Below the pieces are notes generated by a model that searched no databases, had not been told where the DNA came from, and was given only the letters and a program-made list of their open reading frames with translations. The translations under genes were made by a program, and so were the position numbers. Positions 52,403 through 60,592 of a stretch of 64,000 bases of DNA are shown piece by piece. The stretch is from NCBI GenBank assembly GCA_017416345.1, contig JAFQCR010000012.1:1-64000 (forward strand). The letters run 5' to 3'. Within the stretch, counting starts at the first letter, position 1. The number at the start of each line of letters is the position of its first letter. The stretch is from Clostridia bacterium. GTDB lineage: Bacteria; Bacillota; Clostridia; Oscillospirales; Acutalibacteraceae.

Positions 52403-53581
52403 ATGAACGAATTTGACGCAAATTCTGAAAACAATGTTCAAAAAGAACCTGCCGCAACTCCCGCAACACCGTTTGAGGAGCCCGAGCTCACGGCCGAGAC
52501 CGAGCCGCAGAATGAGCCGCAACCGCAGACCGAGCCTGTTGTGGGCGGCAACGTATATCAACCCATAAATCCGCAGTATGGCGGGATCCCCAATATGCCG
52601 CAGTTTGACGAGACCTACCGTGAGAAAATGTCGGTCAGACGATTAGGAAACGCTGTCGGCTTCCCGGTGAGTATGTTCATTATTGCCAGCACGGTTATTA
52701 TATTGATACTCCAGGCGGTATTGCTTTCGATCTACGGATACATCGGTACGCTTGAAATTTTGAACGATCCCGATATGAACTATCTGATCAGTGCCGGTCT
52801 GTCGGTATTTTTACTGACGGTGCCTTACATTTTTACGGTTAAAATGACCAACACAAAATTCCGTGACCTTATGCCGTTCAAGAAAATTTCGGCTTCACTC
52901 ACGGTAAGCCTTGTGATGACGGGTATCGGAGTTTGTGCCTTGAGCAACTACGCCACCTCCACCTTTGCAATGCTGTTGCAGGAGTTTTTCAAGATCAAGG
53001 TCGAGGGAGGCATGCCGGACTACGGCACCGACCTGAAATCGTTTTTACTTATGCTTTTGTGTGTAGGTATTTTGCCTGCACTTTTGGAGGAATTTGCGCT
53101 AAGAGGCGTGGTTCTGGGTGTTTTGCGTAAAAAATTCAGCGACGGTGCGGCGGTCATGATATCGTCTATACTGTTTGCACTTTTGCACGGAAACCTCCAG
53201 CAGATACCGTTTGCCTTCGGCGTGGGTCTGATTCTGGGTTATGCAACGGTGTATTCGGGTTCAATGCTGCCTGCCATCATCATCCACGGCTTCAATAACA
53301 GCCTGCAGGTCGTTATGTCGTTTGCCACGGCGTCAATGAGCCCGATGGTCAACACGGTAATATCGCTGTTGTACTTTGCGGTGGCTCTGCTTGTCGGTAT
53401 CTGCGGCTTCATAATGCTCATTAAGACCGATTCCAAAGCTTTCAGCCTTTCAAAGGAACGCTCGGAAAACACCAAAAAATATTTTGGTTGGTTCTGTACC
53501 TCGGGTTGGATAATCGTTTTCTTCGCTCTTTGTGCGCTTGAGGTTGCTTTGGCACAGGGCTGGATAAAGATCAGTATATGA
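52403..53581 (+). CDS. CPBP-family intramembrane glutamic protease
   Basis: 392 residues. A long acidic, Pro/Gln/Glu-rich cytoplasmic N-terminus (1-75), then about eight helices. Abi/CPBP motifs: Glu229-Glu230 with Arg234 (LLEEFALRG), His262 (FALLHGNLQQ) and HGFNN near 300. Such enzymes cleave within membranes (Rce1 type) and in bacteria serve in bacteriocin self-immunity or signalling. AATGAGGTG precedes the ATG. Its stop overlaps the tadA start (ATGA). Confidence 0.9.
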   Translation: MNEFDANSENNVQKEPAATPATPFEEPELTAETEPQNEPQPQTEPVVGGNVYQPINPQYGGIPNMPQFDETYREKMSVRRLGNAVGFPVSMFIIASTVIILILQAVLLSIYGYIGTLEILNDPDMNYLISAGLSVFLLTVPYIFTVKMTNTKFRDLMPFKKISASLTVSLVMTGIGVCALSNYATSTFAMLLQEFFKIKVEGGMPDYGTDLKSFLLMLLCVGILPALLEEFALRGVVLGVLRKKFSDGAAVMISSILFALLHGNLQQIPFAFGVGLILGYATVYSGSMLPAIIIHGFNNSLQVVMSFATASMSPMVNTVISLLYFAVALLVGICGFIMLIKTDSKAFSLSKERSENTKKYFGWFCTSGWIIVFFALCALEVALAQGWIKISI

Positions 53582-54036
53582 AGAATTATATGAATGAGGC
53601 TCTAAAGCTTGCCGAAAAGGCAGGCAAAAAGGGCGAGATACCGGTCGGTGCGGTGGTTGTAAGAAACGGCGAGATCATCGCCACGGGACAAAACCGCCGT
53701 GAGACTCATTGCAACGCTTTGGGTCACGCCGAAATAGAGGCTATAAGCTCGGCATGTGAAAAGCTGGGACGCTGGAGACTGGACGATTGTGAACTGTATG
53801 TCACGCTCGAACCGTGTCCGATGTGTGCCGGTGCCATCATCAACGCAAGGCTGAAAAAGGTGGTTTTCGGAGCATTTGACAAAAAGGCAGGCTCATGCTG
53901 TGATGAATCGGTGGTCAACCTTTTCAACCTGCCGTATAACCACCGCCCCGAGGTGTGGGCAGGTATCTGTGAAAAGGAATGCTCGGCCGTTTTAAGCCGA
54001 TTTTTTGAAGCCCTAAGAGAGAAGGAAAACAAATAA
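53578..54036 (+). CDS. tadA: tRNA-specific adenosine deaminase
   Basis: 152 residues. Zinc and catalytic signature: HAE with His50 and Glu52, and PCPMC with Cys80 and Cys83. It converts adenosine to inosine at the wobble position of tRNA-Arg. Overlaps both neighbours by one to four bases. Confidence 0.93.
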   Translation: MKNYMNEALKLAEKAGKKGEIPVGAVVVRNGEIIATGQNRRETHCNALGHAEIEAISSACEKLGRWRLDDCELYVTLEPCPMCAGAIINARLKKVVFGAFDKKAGSCCDESVVNLFNLPYNHRPEVWAGICEKECSAVLSRFFEALREKENK

Positions 54037-54401
54037 TGCCTTTGGTTCAAAAGGTGGAGTATATCCACGAGCCGACCGACCTGCAATGCGGTCAGGCTGT
54101 GCTGGCAATGCTGTCATCCAAAAGCGTTGACGAAATGGTAAAACTCACGGGAACCGACCGTGAGACAAATCTCAAGCAGATGCTTTCGGCGCTGGATGAA
54201 TTGGAGATAAAATACGACCGTGAGCGTCGGCAGGCGGATGTCAAAGAGCAACTGCCTGAGGTGTGCATCTTAAGCCTCGAAACGCCGAGATGCTGGCATT
54301 GGTCGCTGTATTTTAAGGGAACGTTTTACGACCCCGAGCACGGTGTTTTAACCGATTTCCCCACCGCAAACCGAAAGTATTATTGGAGAATAATAAATTA
54401 A
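54036..54401 (+). CDS. C39-like cysteine peptidase family protein
   Basis: 121 residues. A papain-like pattern as in peptidase C39-like proteins: Cys18 in DLQCGQAVLAML, His88 in CWHWSLYF and Asp99 in FYDPEHG. It lacks a signal peptide and any transport domain. Start overlaps the tadA stop by one base (TAATG). Such single-domain proteins are common and uncharacterised; an amidase or deconjugating role in the cytoplasm is possible. Confidence 0.7.
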   Translation: MPLVQKVEYIHEPTDLQCGQAVLAMLSSKSVDEMVKLTGTDRETNLKQMLSALDELEIKYDRERRQADVKEQLPEVCILSLETPRCWHWSLYFKGTFYDPEHGVLTDFPTANRKYYWRIIN

Positions 54402-54403
54402 AC

Positions 54404-54456
54404 CGTAGGGGCGAACTGTGTTCGCCCGAGGAGCGACGAGGGCGTCGCTCCCTACA
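54404..54456. repeat. short palindromic repeat before ruvX
   Basis: Two adjacent palindromes, GGGCGAACTGTGTTCGCCC and GGAGCGACGAGGGCGTCGCTCC, framed by CGTAGGG and CCCTAC. The GTAGGGGCGA end matches the end of the 19.2/19.5-kb repeats. Confidence 0.65.
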
Positions 54457-54475
54457 TCGTCACGGAGGAATCTTT

Positions 54476-54904
54476 ATGTACATTATGTCTGTTGATGTCG
54501 GGACGGCACGTACGGGTGTGGCTTTGAGCGACAAGGGCGAGGGCTTTGCCTTCCCGAAATGCGTCATAACCGAATATAACCGTGAAAGGCTGATCGAAAA
54601 ATTGGCCGAAAAGGCGAAAGAGTTGGGTGCCGAAATGATAGTGGTCGGCTACCCCAAAAATATGGACGGCAGCGAGGGCTTTAAGGCGCAGGAGTGTGCC
54701 GCCGCTGCCGAGGCTTTGAGGGTGGCTACGGGCTTACCCGTCGAACTGTGGGACGAGCGTTGCACCACCGTCAGCGCCCATACCGCTCTCAATTTCAACG
54801 ATGTCCGTGGCAAAAAACGTAAAGAGACGGTCGATGCCGTTGCCGCCACCATCATTCTTGAGGACTTTTTACGCCACCGTGCAAACACCAGGAACAAAAT
54901 ATAA
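54476..54904 (+). CDS. ruvX: putative pre-16S rRNA nuclease / Holliday junction resolvase YqgF
   Basis: 142 residues from the ATG at 54476 (GGAGGAA upstream). RNase H-like fold: SVDVGTARTGVALSD with Asp7, VVGYPKNMDGS near 61, LWDERCTTVSA near 92 and a final Asp in ETVDAVAATIIL. Acts in 16S rRNA 5' end maturation and possibly recombination. Follows the C39-like gene across a short repeat. Confidence 0.9.
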   Translation: MYIMSVDVGTARTGVALSDKGEGFAFPKCVITEYNRERLIEKLAEKAKELGAEMIVVGYPKNMDGSEGFKAQECAAAAEALRVATGLPVELWDERCTTVSAHTALNFNDVRGKKRKETVDAVAATIILEDFLRHRANTRNKI

Positions 54905-54907
54905 AGC

Positions 54908-54948
54908 AAAACAGCCGAGTGAATTTTAAAATTCACTCGGCTGTTTTT
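54908..54948. terminator. bidirectional terminator between ruvX and the AraC gene
   Basis: Perfect 34-bp palindrome (54911-54944) with A/T flanks on both sides. Its left half contains the original stop codon of the interrupted AraC gene. Confidence 0.9.
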
Positions 54949-55775
54949 GTAGACTTTGGTGATACTCCGAAACGGTTTTTGAAGGCTCAGCTAAAAGAGT
55001 ATATCGAGGAAAATCCCAGCTTGGCCGCAACGGCCGAGACCGAGGCGGTCTGCAGCAGCTCCCTGGCCTTTTGCAAACGCTTTTCGTTGCGGTAGGCCAT
55101 AAGCCCCACGCCGTATTTTTCCTTGAAACGCCGTTCAAGATAAAACTTGCTGTAGTTGAATTGCTTGGCAATGTCCTCAAGCCGTGCCGTTAAGCCCTGC
55201 CCTGCATCAATGTAGTCCTTTATCTGTTTTTCTATGCGGTAGGGTGCGGTGTCGACCGTCAAAGCATTAGGGAAATTGTCGTTTATCAGCGCATCCAAGA
55301 TCTGAATGAGCCTGGCCTTCTTATTGAGCGGTGATAACTCCGACCCGACTATTTCGTAAAATATTTCCAACACCCTTTCGGGGTCAGAAAAGGTGACATA
55401 AGGAGTTTTGGGGTGACCTTTGAAAATGTCCTCACGGATAAAGCCGATCTCCTTGTCGGTCATATCGGGTTTGTCCTTGAACGAAACGGGCACACGCTCG
55501 CTGTCGGCGGTGTGGGTGATGTCAAAATGAATATGCGGCTGTGTAAGGTCACGGTTTATGCTGCGGAAGCTGTGCGGCACATCGGGGCGCAGAAAAATAA
55601 ACTGCCCTGTTTCACATTTGTAGTCAACACCGTCATATTTAAGGGTAAATTCACCGTCGGCAATGTAGATAAGCTCGTAATCGAAGATGATACGCCGCTT
55701 TATTACGTAGTGCCGAGGGATAACCGAATGCATTGCAACACGGATATAAGGATTGATGTTAAAAATATCTGACAT
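54933..55775 (-). pseudogene. AraC-family regulator interrupted by an in-frame TGA
   Basis: Start ATG at 55775 (GGTGG upstream). Cupin-like sensor (about 10-140) and AraC helix-turn-helix pair (about 165-280). The frame stops at a TGA (54987-54989) right after LGFSSIYSFS, that is, within the recognition helix of the second motif. Beyond the TGA the same frame reads on with the expected family ending AFKNRFGVSPKS and a normal stop at 54933. So 262 residues are made instead of about 280. Either a recent nonsense mutation, a sequencing error, or a regulator that works with one full motif. Divergent from the GH172-FGGY unit, its likely target. Confidence 0.8.
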
Positions 55776-55892
55776 AATACACCACCGCAAGAAATGTTAA
55801 ACAAAGGTCAAGTTATGACATTTATATGATAGCGTATTTCAAATATAATATCAATAGAAACCTTTTAAAATTTTAAATTTGGAGTAATAGAA

Positions 55893-56954
55893 ATGTTAAA
55901 TGATCTTACCACCAAAAAGGATATCCGCACTTTTTCCGTCTGTCCCGAAAACCTTACAGGTGAAAAGGGTAAGGGCGGTATGGCGGTGACGGGCACGGCT
56001 TCCAATTGCGCAAGAGATTTGGGCCAAGGCTGGAAGGTCAATCCGTTTATTGTGTTAAAGGGCAAAGAGACCGCCGTTTTGGCCGACATCAAGGGGCAGG
56101 GCGCCATAAAGCACATCTGGATAACCGACAGCGCCGCAAAGGGTCGGCTTTTGATCTTGCGCATCTATTTTGACGGCCACAAAAATCCTGCGGTCGAGGC
56201 TCCGCTTTCCGACTTTTTTGCCAATGCCGAGCATACCGAGTACCGTCAGCTTTCAAGCCTTGCAATGTGCTTTAACCCCGGTCGAGGTATGAACTGCTAT
56301 TTTGAAATGCCGTATTTCAAGGGCTTCAGGATCGAGCTTGAAAACATTGACGAAAGGGATTGCAACGTTTATTATCAGATCGATTGCGAGGAAAAGGTGA
56401 TCCCCGAAAATTCACTTTATTTTCACGCACAGTTCAGAAGGGTCAACCCTCTGCCCTATAAGGAGGTCTACACCATCCTCGATAACATCAAGGGCAACGG
56501 TCACTATGTCGGCACTTATATGCATTGGGGTGTAAAGTCCAACGGCTGGTGGGGCGAGGGCGAGATCAAGTTTTACATAGACGGCGATACCGATTTCCCC
56601 TCAATTTGCGGCACGGGTACCGAGGACTATTTCTGCGGTGCATATAACTTTGACGTGGGCGGTCAGTACCGTGAATTCACAACACCTTATGCAGGTATGT
56701 ATAAGGTGAGAGGTACCGACGGCATCTATTACTCGCAAAGATACTTCAATATGTACCGTTGGCACATCACCGACCCTATTTATTTTAAAGAGGATATAAA
56801 GGTCACCATTCAGGCTCTCGGTTGGCGCAGCGGCGGCCGATACCTGCCCTTGCAGGATGATATTTCATCGGTAGCCTATTGGTATTCCGATACTTTGGAC
56901 GACGAATACCCCGAATTCCCGAGCTATGATGATCTGGAGCTGATTATGGGTTAA
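55893..56954 (+). CDS. DUF2961 glycosidase, GH172
   Basis: 353 residues. Jelly-roll DUF2961 signature: IKHIWIT (72-78), GEGEIKFYIDGD (221-232) and GTGTEDYF (240-247), giving Glu222/Glu224 and Glu244 as likely catalytic acids. Known GH172 enzymes act on fructofuranosides such as difructose anhydride and, in others, arabinofuranose of mycobacterial glycans. No signal peptide: intracellular. Upstream of an FGGY sugar kinase with a 69-nt gap. Confidence 0.88.
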   Translation: MLNDLTTKKDIRTFSVCPENLTGEKGKGGMAVTGTASNCARDLGQGWKVNPFIVLKGKETAVLADIKGQGAIKHIWITDSAAKGRLLILRIYFDGHKNPAVEAPLSDFFANAEHTEYRQLSSLAMCFNPGRGMNCYFEMPYFKGFRIELENIDERDCNVYYQIDCEEKVIPENSLYFHAQFRRVNPLPYKEVYTILDNIKGNGHYVGTYMHWGVKSNGWWGEGEIKFYIDGDTDFPSICGTGTEDYFCGAYNFDVGGQYREFTTPYAGMYKVRGTDGIYYSQRYFNMYRWHITDPIYFKEDIKVTIQALGWRSGGRYLPLQDDISSVAYWYSDTLDDEYPEFPSYDDLELIMG

Positions 56955-57023
56955 ACCTGTAGATTATATTTTCGGAGTGGACGAGGCAAGGATCGTCAGA
57001 ATATAAATTAAGGCGGTGTTAAG

Positions 57024-58553
57024 GTGTATTTGGGTATAGAATTTGGCTCTACAAGGATAAAAGCAACGGCTATCGATGAAAATTATAGACCAATAGCCAA
57101 CGGCAGCTATACATGGCAGTCGAAATTTGAAAACGGCATCTGGACCTATGAGCTTGACGAGGCCGTTAAAGGCTTAAAAGAAGCCTTAAAGGAAATCGGG
57201 AATAAGCAAGGCATCAAGGCGGTCGGCATTTCGGGCATGATGCACGGTTACCTTGCCTTTGATGAAAATTGGCAGCTGCTGACCCCGTTCAGGACCTGGC
57301 AAAACACCATCACCGCCAAGGCCGCAGAGGAATTGACCGAGCTTTTCCGTTTCAACGTGCCGCAAAGATGGAGCATTGCGCATTTGTATCAGGCGATATT
57401 AAACAACGAGGAGTATGTTGGCCGAATTGCTCACATAACCACGTTGGCAAGCTATATCCATTTTCTGCTGACGGGTGAAAACGTTATAGGCATCGGCGAA
57501 GCCTCGGGAATGTTCCCCATCGACAGCGAAAGCCTTTGCTACGACAAGGAAATGCTCAAAAAGTTTAACGAACTGATAGCACCGTGCGCTTTTGGTTGGA
57601 CGGCCGAGGACGTTTTGCCCAAGGTCTTGAAGGCTGGGGACACGGCAGGTGCTTTGACCGAAAAGGGCGCTGAGATCGTTGATAATATGCTGGCGGTCGG
57701 CACGCCCTTTGCACCGCCCGAGGGCGATGCGGGAACGGGTATGGTCGCCACCAATGCGGTTGGAGTAAGAACGGGTAACGTGTCGGCAGGCACCTCGATA
57801 TTTTCGATGGTCGTTCTCGAAAAGCCGTTGAGCAGGGTCTACCCCGAGATCGACATTGTGACCACACCTGCAGGCAAAGCGGTGGCAATGGTGCATTGCA
57901 ACAACTGCACCAACGACAGCAATGCCTGGATAAGTGTGCTTAATGAGGTCGCAGTTCTTTTCGGAGCAAAGCCCGACACGGCCGAGCTTTACACCAAGCT
58001 GTACCAAAAGTCGCTTCTGGGCGATGCCGATTGCGGCGGTGTGACGGTCTGCAACTATATGGCAGGTGAGGGCGTTACCCACCTTGATTCGGGTGTCCCC
58101 TTGGTTGCACGAAGGGTCGACGGCGCATTCACGCTTGCAAACCTTTTACGTGCGATGCTGTACTCGTCTGCGGTCACTCTGAAAATCGGAATGGAGCTTT
58201 TGGAAAAGGAAAACGTTCAGATCGACTCGATCGTCGGTCACGGCGGATACTTCAAAACGCCCGAAGTCGGTCAGAAATATATGGCGGCGGCTTTGGGTAC
58301 GGCGGTCACCTGCATGAAGACCGCAGGTGAGGGCGGCTCTTACGGAATGGCGGTTTTGGCCGCATATTTGTCAAATAACTCGCAAAGCCTTGAGGATTTT
58401 TTGAACGCAAAGGTATTCAAAAACGCCGAAAAGACCACCCTTTACCCTGAAAAGCAAACCGCTGATGGCTTTGCAAAATATGTGTTGGAATACAAGCAAC
58501 TGCTTGAGGTCGAGCAAAGGGCAACAGAGGTTTTCGGCAGGGGTGCAAAATAA
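57024..58553 (+). CDS. FGGY-family carbohydrate kinase
   Basis: 509 residues with a GTG start (needed for the conserved opening LGIEFGSTRIKA; AAGGCGG upstream). Actin-like ATPase fold: phosphate loop 3-14, GISGMMHGY near 68, PPEGDAGTG near 232 and VGHGGYFKTP near 400. Length and motifs are xylulokinase-like, but FGGY enzymes act on many pentoses, hexoses and polyols. Its partner, GH172, could release fructose or arabinose as substrate. Confidence 0.85.
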   Translation: MYLGIEFGSTRIKATAIDENYRPIANGSYTWQSKFENGIWTYELDEAVKGLKEALKEIGNKQGIKAVGISGMMHGYLAFDENWQLLTPFRTWQNTITAKAAEELTELFRFNVPQRWSIAHLYQAILNNEEYVGRIAHITTLASYIHFLLTGENVIGIGEASGMFPIDSESLCYDKEMLKKFNELIAPCAFGWTAEDVLPKVLKAGDTAGALTEKGAEIVDNMLAVGTPFAPPEGDAGTGMVATNAVGVRTGNVSAGTSIFSMVVLEKPLSRVYPEIDIVTTPAGKAVAMVHCNNCTNDSNAWISVLNEVAVLFGAKPDTAELYTKLYQKSLLGDADCGGVTVCNYMAGEGVTHLDSGVPLVARRVDGAFTLANLLRAMLYSSAVTLKIGMELLEKENVQIDSIVGHGGYFKTPEVGQKYMAAALGTAVTCMKTAGEGGSYGMAVLAAYLSNNSQSLEDFLNAKVFKNAEKTTLYPEKQTADGFAKYVLEYKQLLEVEQRATEVFGRGAK

Positions 58554-58613
58554 ACTTACCGGGACACATTCAAAAAGCATTGAATTAACCCTTGAAACTG
58601 TGGAAAAAGTAGT

Positions 58614-58770
58614 GGCGGATGCACTCCTCAGGATGACACCTCATCCGTTATTGCTACGTAATGTCAGCCTTCCCCTACCGAGGAAGGCTGACAAATTTTA
58701 TAGTTGGCTCTGTCATTCTGAACGCTATCGAAGAATCTTGTAGGGGACGGCGCCTTCGACGTTCCGAAAA
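58614..58770. repeat. repeat-derived intergenic sequence
   Basis: Contains GTGGCGGATG, ACCTCATCCG, the hairpin GTCAGCCTTCC / GGAAGGCTGAC (58663-58692) and TCATTCTGAACG...GAAGAATC, a motif of dispersed repeats in gut bacteria. No gene seen between 58554 and 58805. Confidence 0.6.
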
Positions 58771-58805
58771 ACAAAGCATGATTGAGATGTTTTTTGATTT
58801 GCTTT

Positions 58806-60539
58806 TTATTTTTTCAGAGTTGACATCGGTCCGCAATGCATGATGCTTTCGGCATCATCACACTGATAAATATTGATCCAGTCAACACTGTATTTATTTG
58901 TATTTTCCCAATCGGCAGGGTCACCCAATACACCTGCGTACGGCGCACTTTCCCAGTTATTAGCCATACTGATTCTTATATACATCATATGATTAAAGGC
59001 TTCGGTGTCCTGCTCAAGTGTTGTGGTATCATAAGAAAAGTACAGATCACCGTCACAGGTAAAGCCCATCATGGTGTCGATCCAAAGGAAGCCGTAGGTG
59101 TGGAAATCATCACCCAACACTTTACCATCATCTTTGAGGGTGTATTTCTTATCGTTGCCGTGGGTATTATCAAGTGAAGTGTGCTGATAGCCAAGCTTTT
59201 CGCCGTCGGTTGTTGGCCATGCGTGACAGTTGGCGGCATAATACTTTGAATTGCCGAACATTTCAACAATATCTATCTCGGGACGGCTTAAAATCGGCCC
59301 TGTTCCATCGGAACTTTCGGTATCGTTAGACCATGTCCAAAGCGCTACCCAATAGCCTTCACCATGGGGTAATAATGCGCTCATTTCAAGATAACCGTAC
59401 TTATAGTACATTTTGCCCGAAGTCCAGATCATTCCACCGTAGTAATAATTCTCGTCCTCTCTGGCGGAAATGGTGAATTTACCGTCGGCAACATAAACAT
59501 CTCTCGGGTCACCCGAACGGACACTCAATTTACCATTTTTACCGGGTGCTGAATCGGTTTCGGTAACCTGCCCCCATTTGGTGGTGTCAAGCCCCGCACC
59601 TTCAAAATCGTCACCCCAAGTCTTGGTGTAGTAGGTGCTCTTGTCATAGCTTGCGGCCGTTTCGGTATAACTTCCCGTTATCACAGTATCGGTAACATTA
59701 CCTTTAAGCAGTTTGCCGAATTCTGTAACCGCCATCGCAACAGCGTGTGCGCTTCCGCCGTTTAAATATATCTTGCTTCCTGCGACTCTGATGATGTATT
59801 TGTCGGGATCATCCACAGTTTCAACACCGTCACGATTGGCATTACCCACGATTATCTCATGATCACTTGCCGCAGTTTTTGAATCATGGAGTATTTCAAG
59901 GAAATAGCCTGAGCGCTCCAATATATTGTTTGACACAGCCTGCATCTCCACCTCTGTAAGATAAGAGGAGTTGTAATGTGGTCTTATAAAGCAATATTTT
60001 CCGAGTGGCACACCGTTAACGGTGATATTCTCAAAATCACCCGAATCAGCGAAGGTGTACTCAATGCCACCCTTAACACCATCGGCCTTGACATAGTTTG
60101 CGATAAAATAATCCACCGCCGCTTCAATGCCACTCACACTTTGTGAATAAATGACTATCTTTTGTCCGATGTTGCAAATTATATAGTCCTCATAACGGCA
60201 GCCTGTTTTGTCGGCAAGCATATTTTTGGCCGTTGCGGTTTCGGTTCGGTTGGTACTGCCGATAAGTATTTCATAAGTGTCGGTGCCGTCCTCCCAATCG
60301 GTGGTCGAGGTCATACGGATACCGATATCCTTGAATGCCTTGAACAGCTTTTGTGCCGATGAAGATACGTTGCTTTCATCCGGTTGGATTATGCGGTATA
60401 GGGCATCACCATCGGCATTAACGTAGCGAATATCCTCGGTTGATGAGCTTTGTGTGTCGGTTGCAGAATCGCTACCGCAACCAACTAAAAGTCCAAATAT
60501 CATAAGTAAGCATAAGCCTATTGAAAGGAACTTTTTCAT
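58806..60539 (-). CDS. GH16-family lipoprotein, beta-glucanase/galactanase-like
   Basis: 577 residues from the ATG at 60539 (GGAGGT upstream). Lipobox LLVGC (Cys21), then Ser/Thr linker. An N-terminal region (about 35-290) holds two related units, EILIGSTNRTET near 90 and EIIVGNANRDGVET near 228. The GH16 jelly roll follows (about 300-577), with catalytic Glu421, Asp423 and Glu426 in EIDIVEMFG and aromatic residues WALWTW and YHAWPT-type loops. It would cut beta-1,3- or mixed-linkage glucans or galactans outside the membrane. It begins 53 nt after the HTH-glycosidase fusion gene on the same strand, so both probably form an operon. Confidence 0.88.
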   Translation of the reverse strand: MKKFLSIGLCLLMIFGLLVGCGSDSATDTQSSSTEDIRYVNADGDALYRIIQPDESNVSSSAQKLFKAFKDIGIRMTSTTDWEDGTDTYEILIGSTNRTETATAKNMLADKTGCRYEDYIICNIGQKIVIYSQSVSGIEAAVDYFIANYVKADGVKGGIEYTFADSGDFENITVNGVPLGKYCFIRPHYNSSYLTEVEMQAVSNNILERSGYFLEILHDSKTAASDHEIIVGNANRDGVETVDDPDKYIIRVAGSKIYLNGGSAHAVAMAVTEFGKLLKGNVTDTVITGSYTETAASYDKSTYYTKTWGDDFEGAGLDTTKWGQVTETDSAPGKNGKLSVRSGDPRDVYVADGKFTISAREDENYYYGGMIWTSGKMYYKYGYLEMSALLPHGEGYWVALWTWSNDTESSDGTGPILSRPEIDIVEMFGNSKYYAANCHAWPTTDGEKLGYQHTSLDNTHGNDKKYTLKDDGKVLGDDFHTYGFLWIDTMMGFTCDGDLYFSYDTTTLEQDTEAFNHMMYIRISMANNWESAPYAGVLGDPADWENTNKYSVDWINIYQCDDAESIMHCGPMSTLKK

Positions 60540-60592
60540 ATTTACCTCCAAAATAATCACTGTTTTCAGCGTAACACATCCAAATTTCAAAA

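Noticed and set aside
54933..55775. TGA read as an amino acid (recoding) in the AraC gene
   Set aside because: TGA ends many genes here in the normal place (for example the SPFH gene at 4593 and argJ at 13900), and no selenocysteine-type context is seen. A nonsense mutation or error is simpler.
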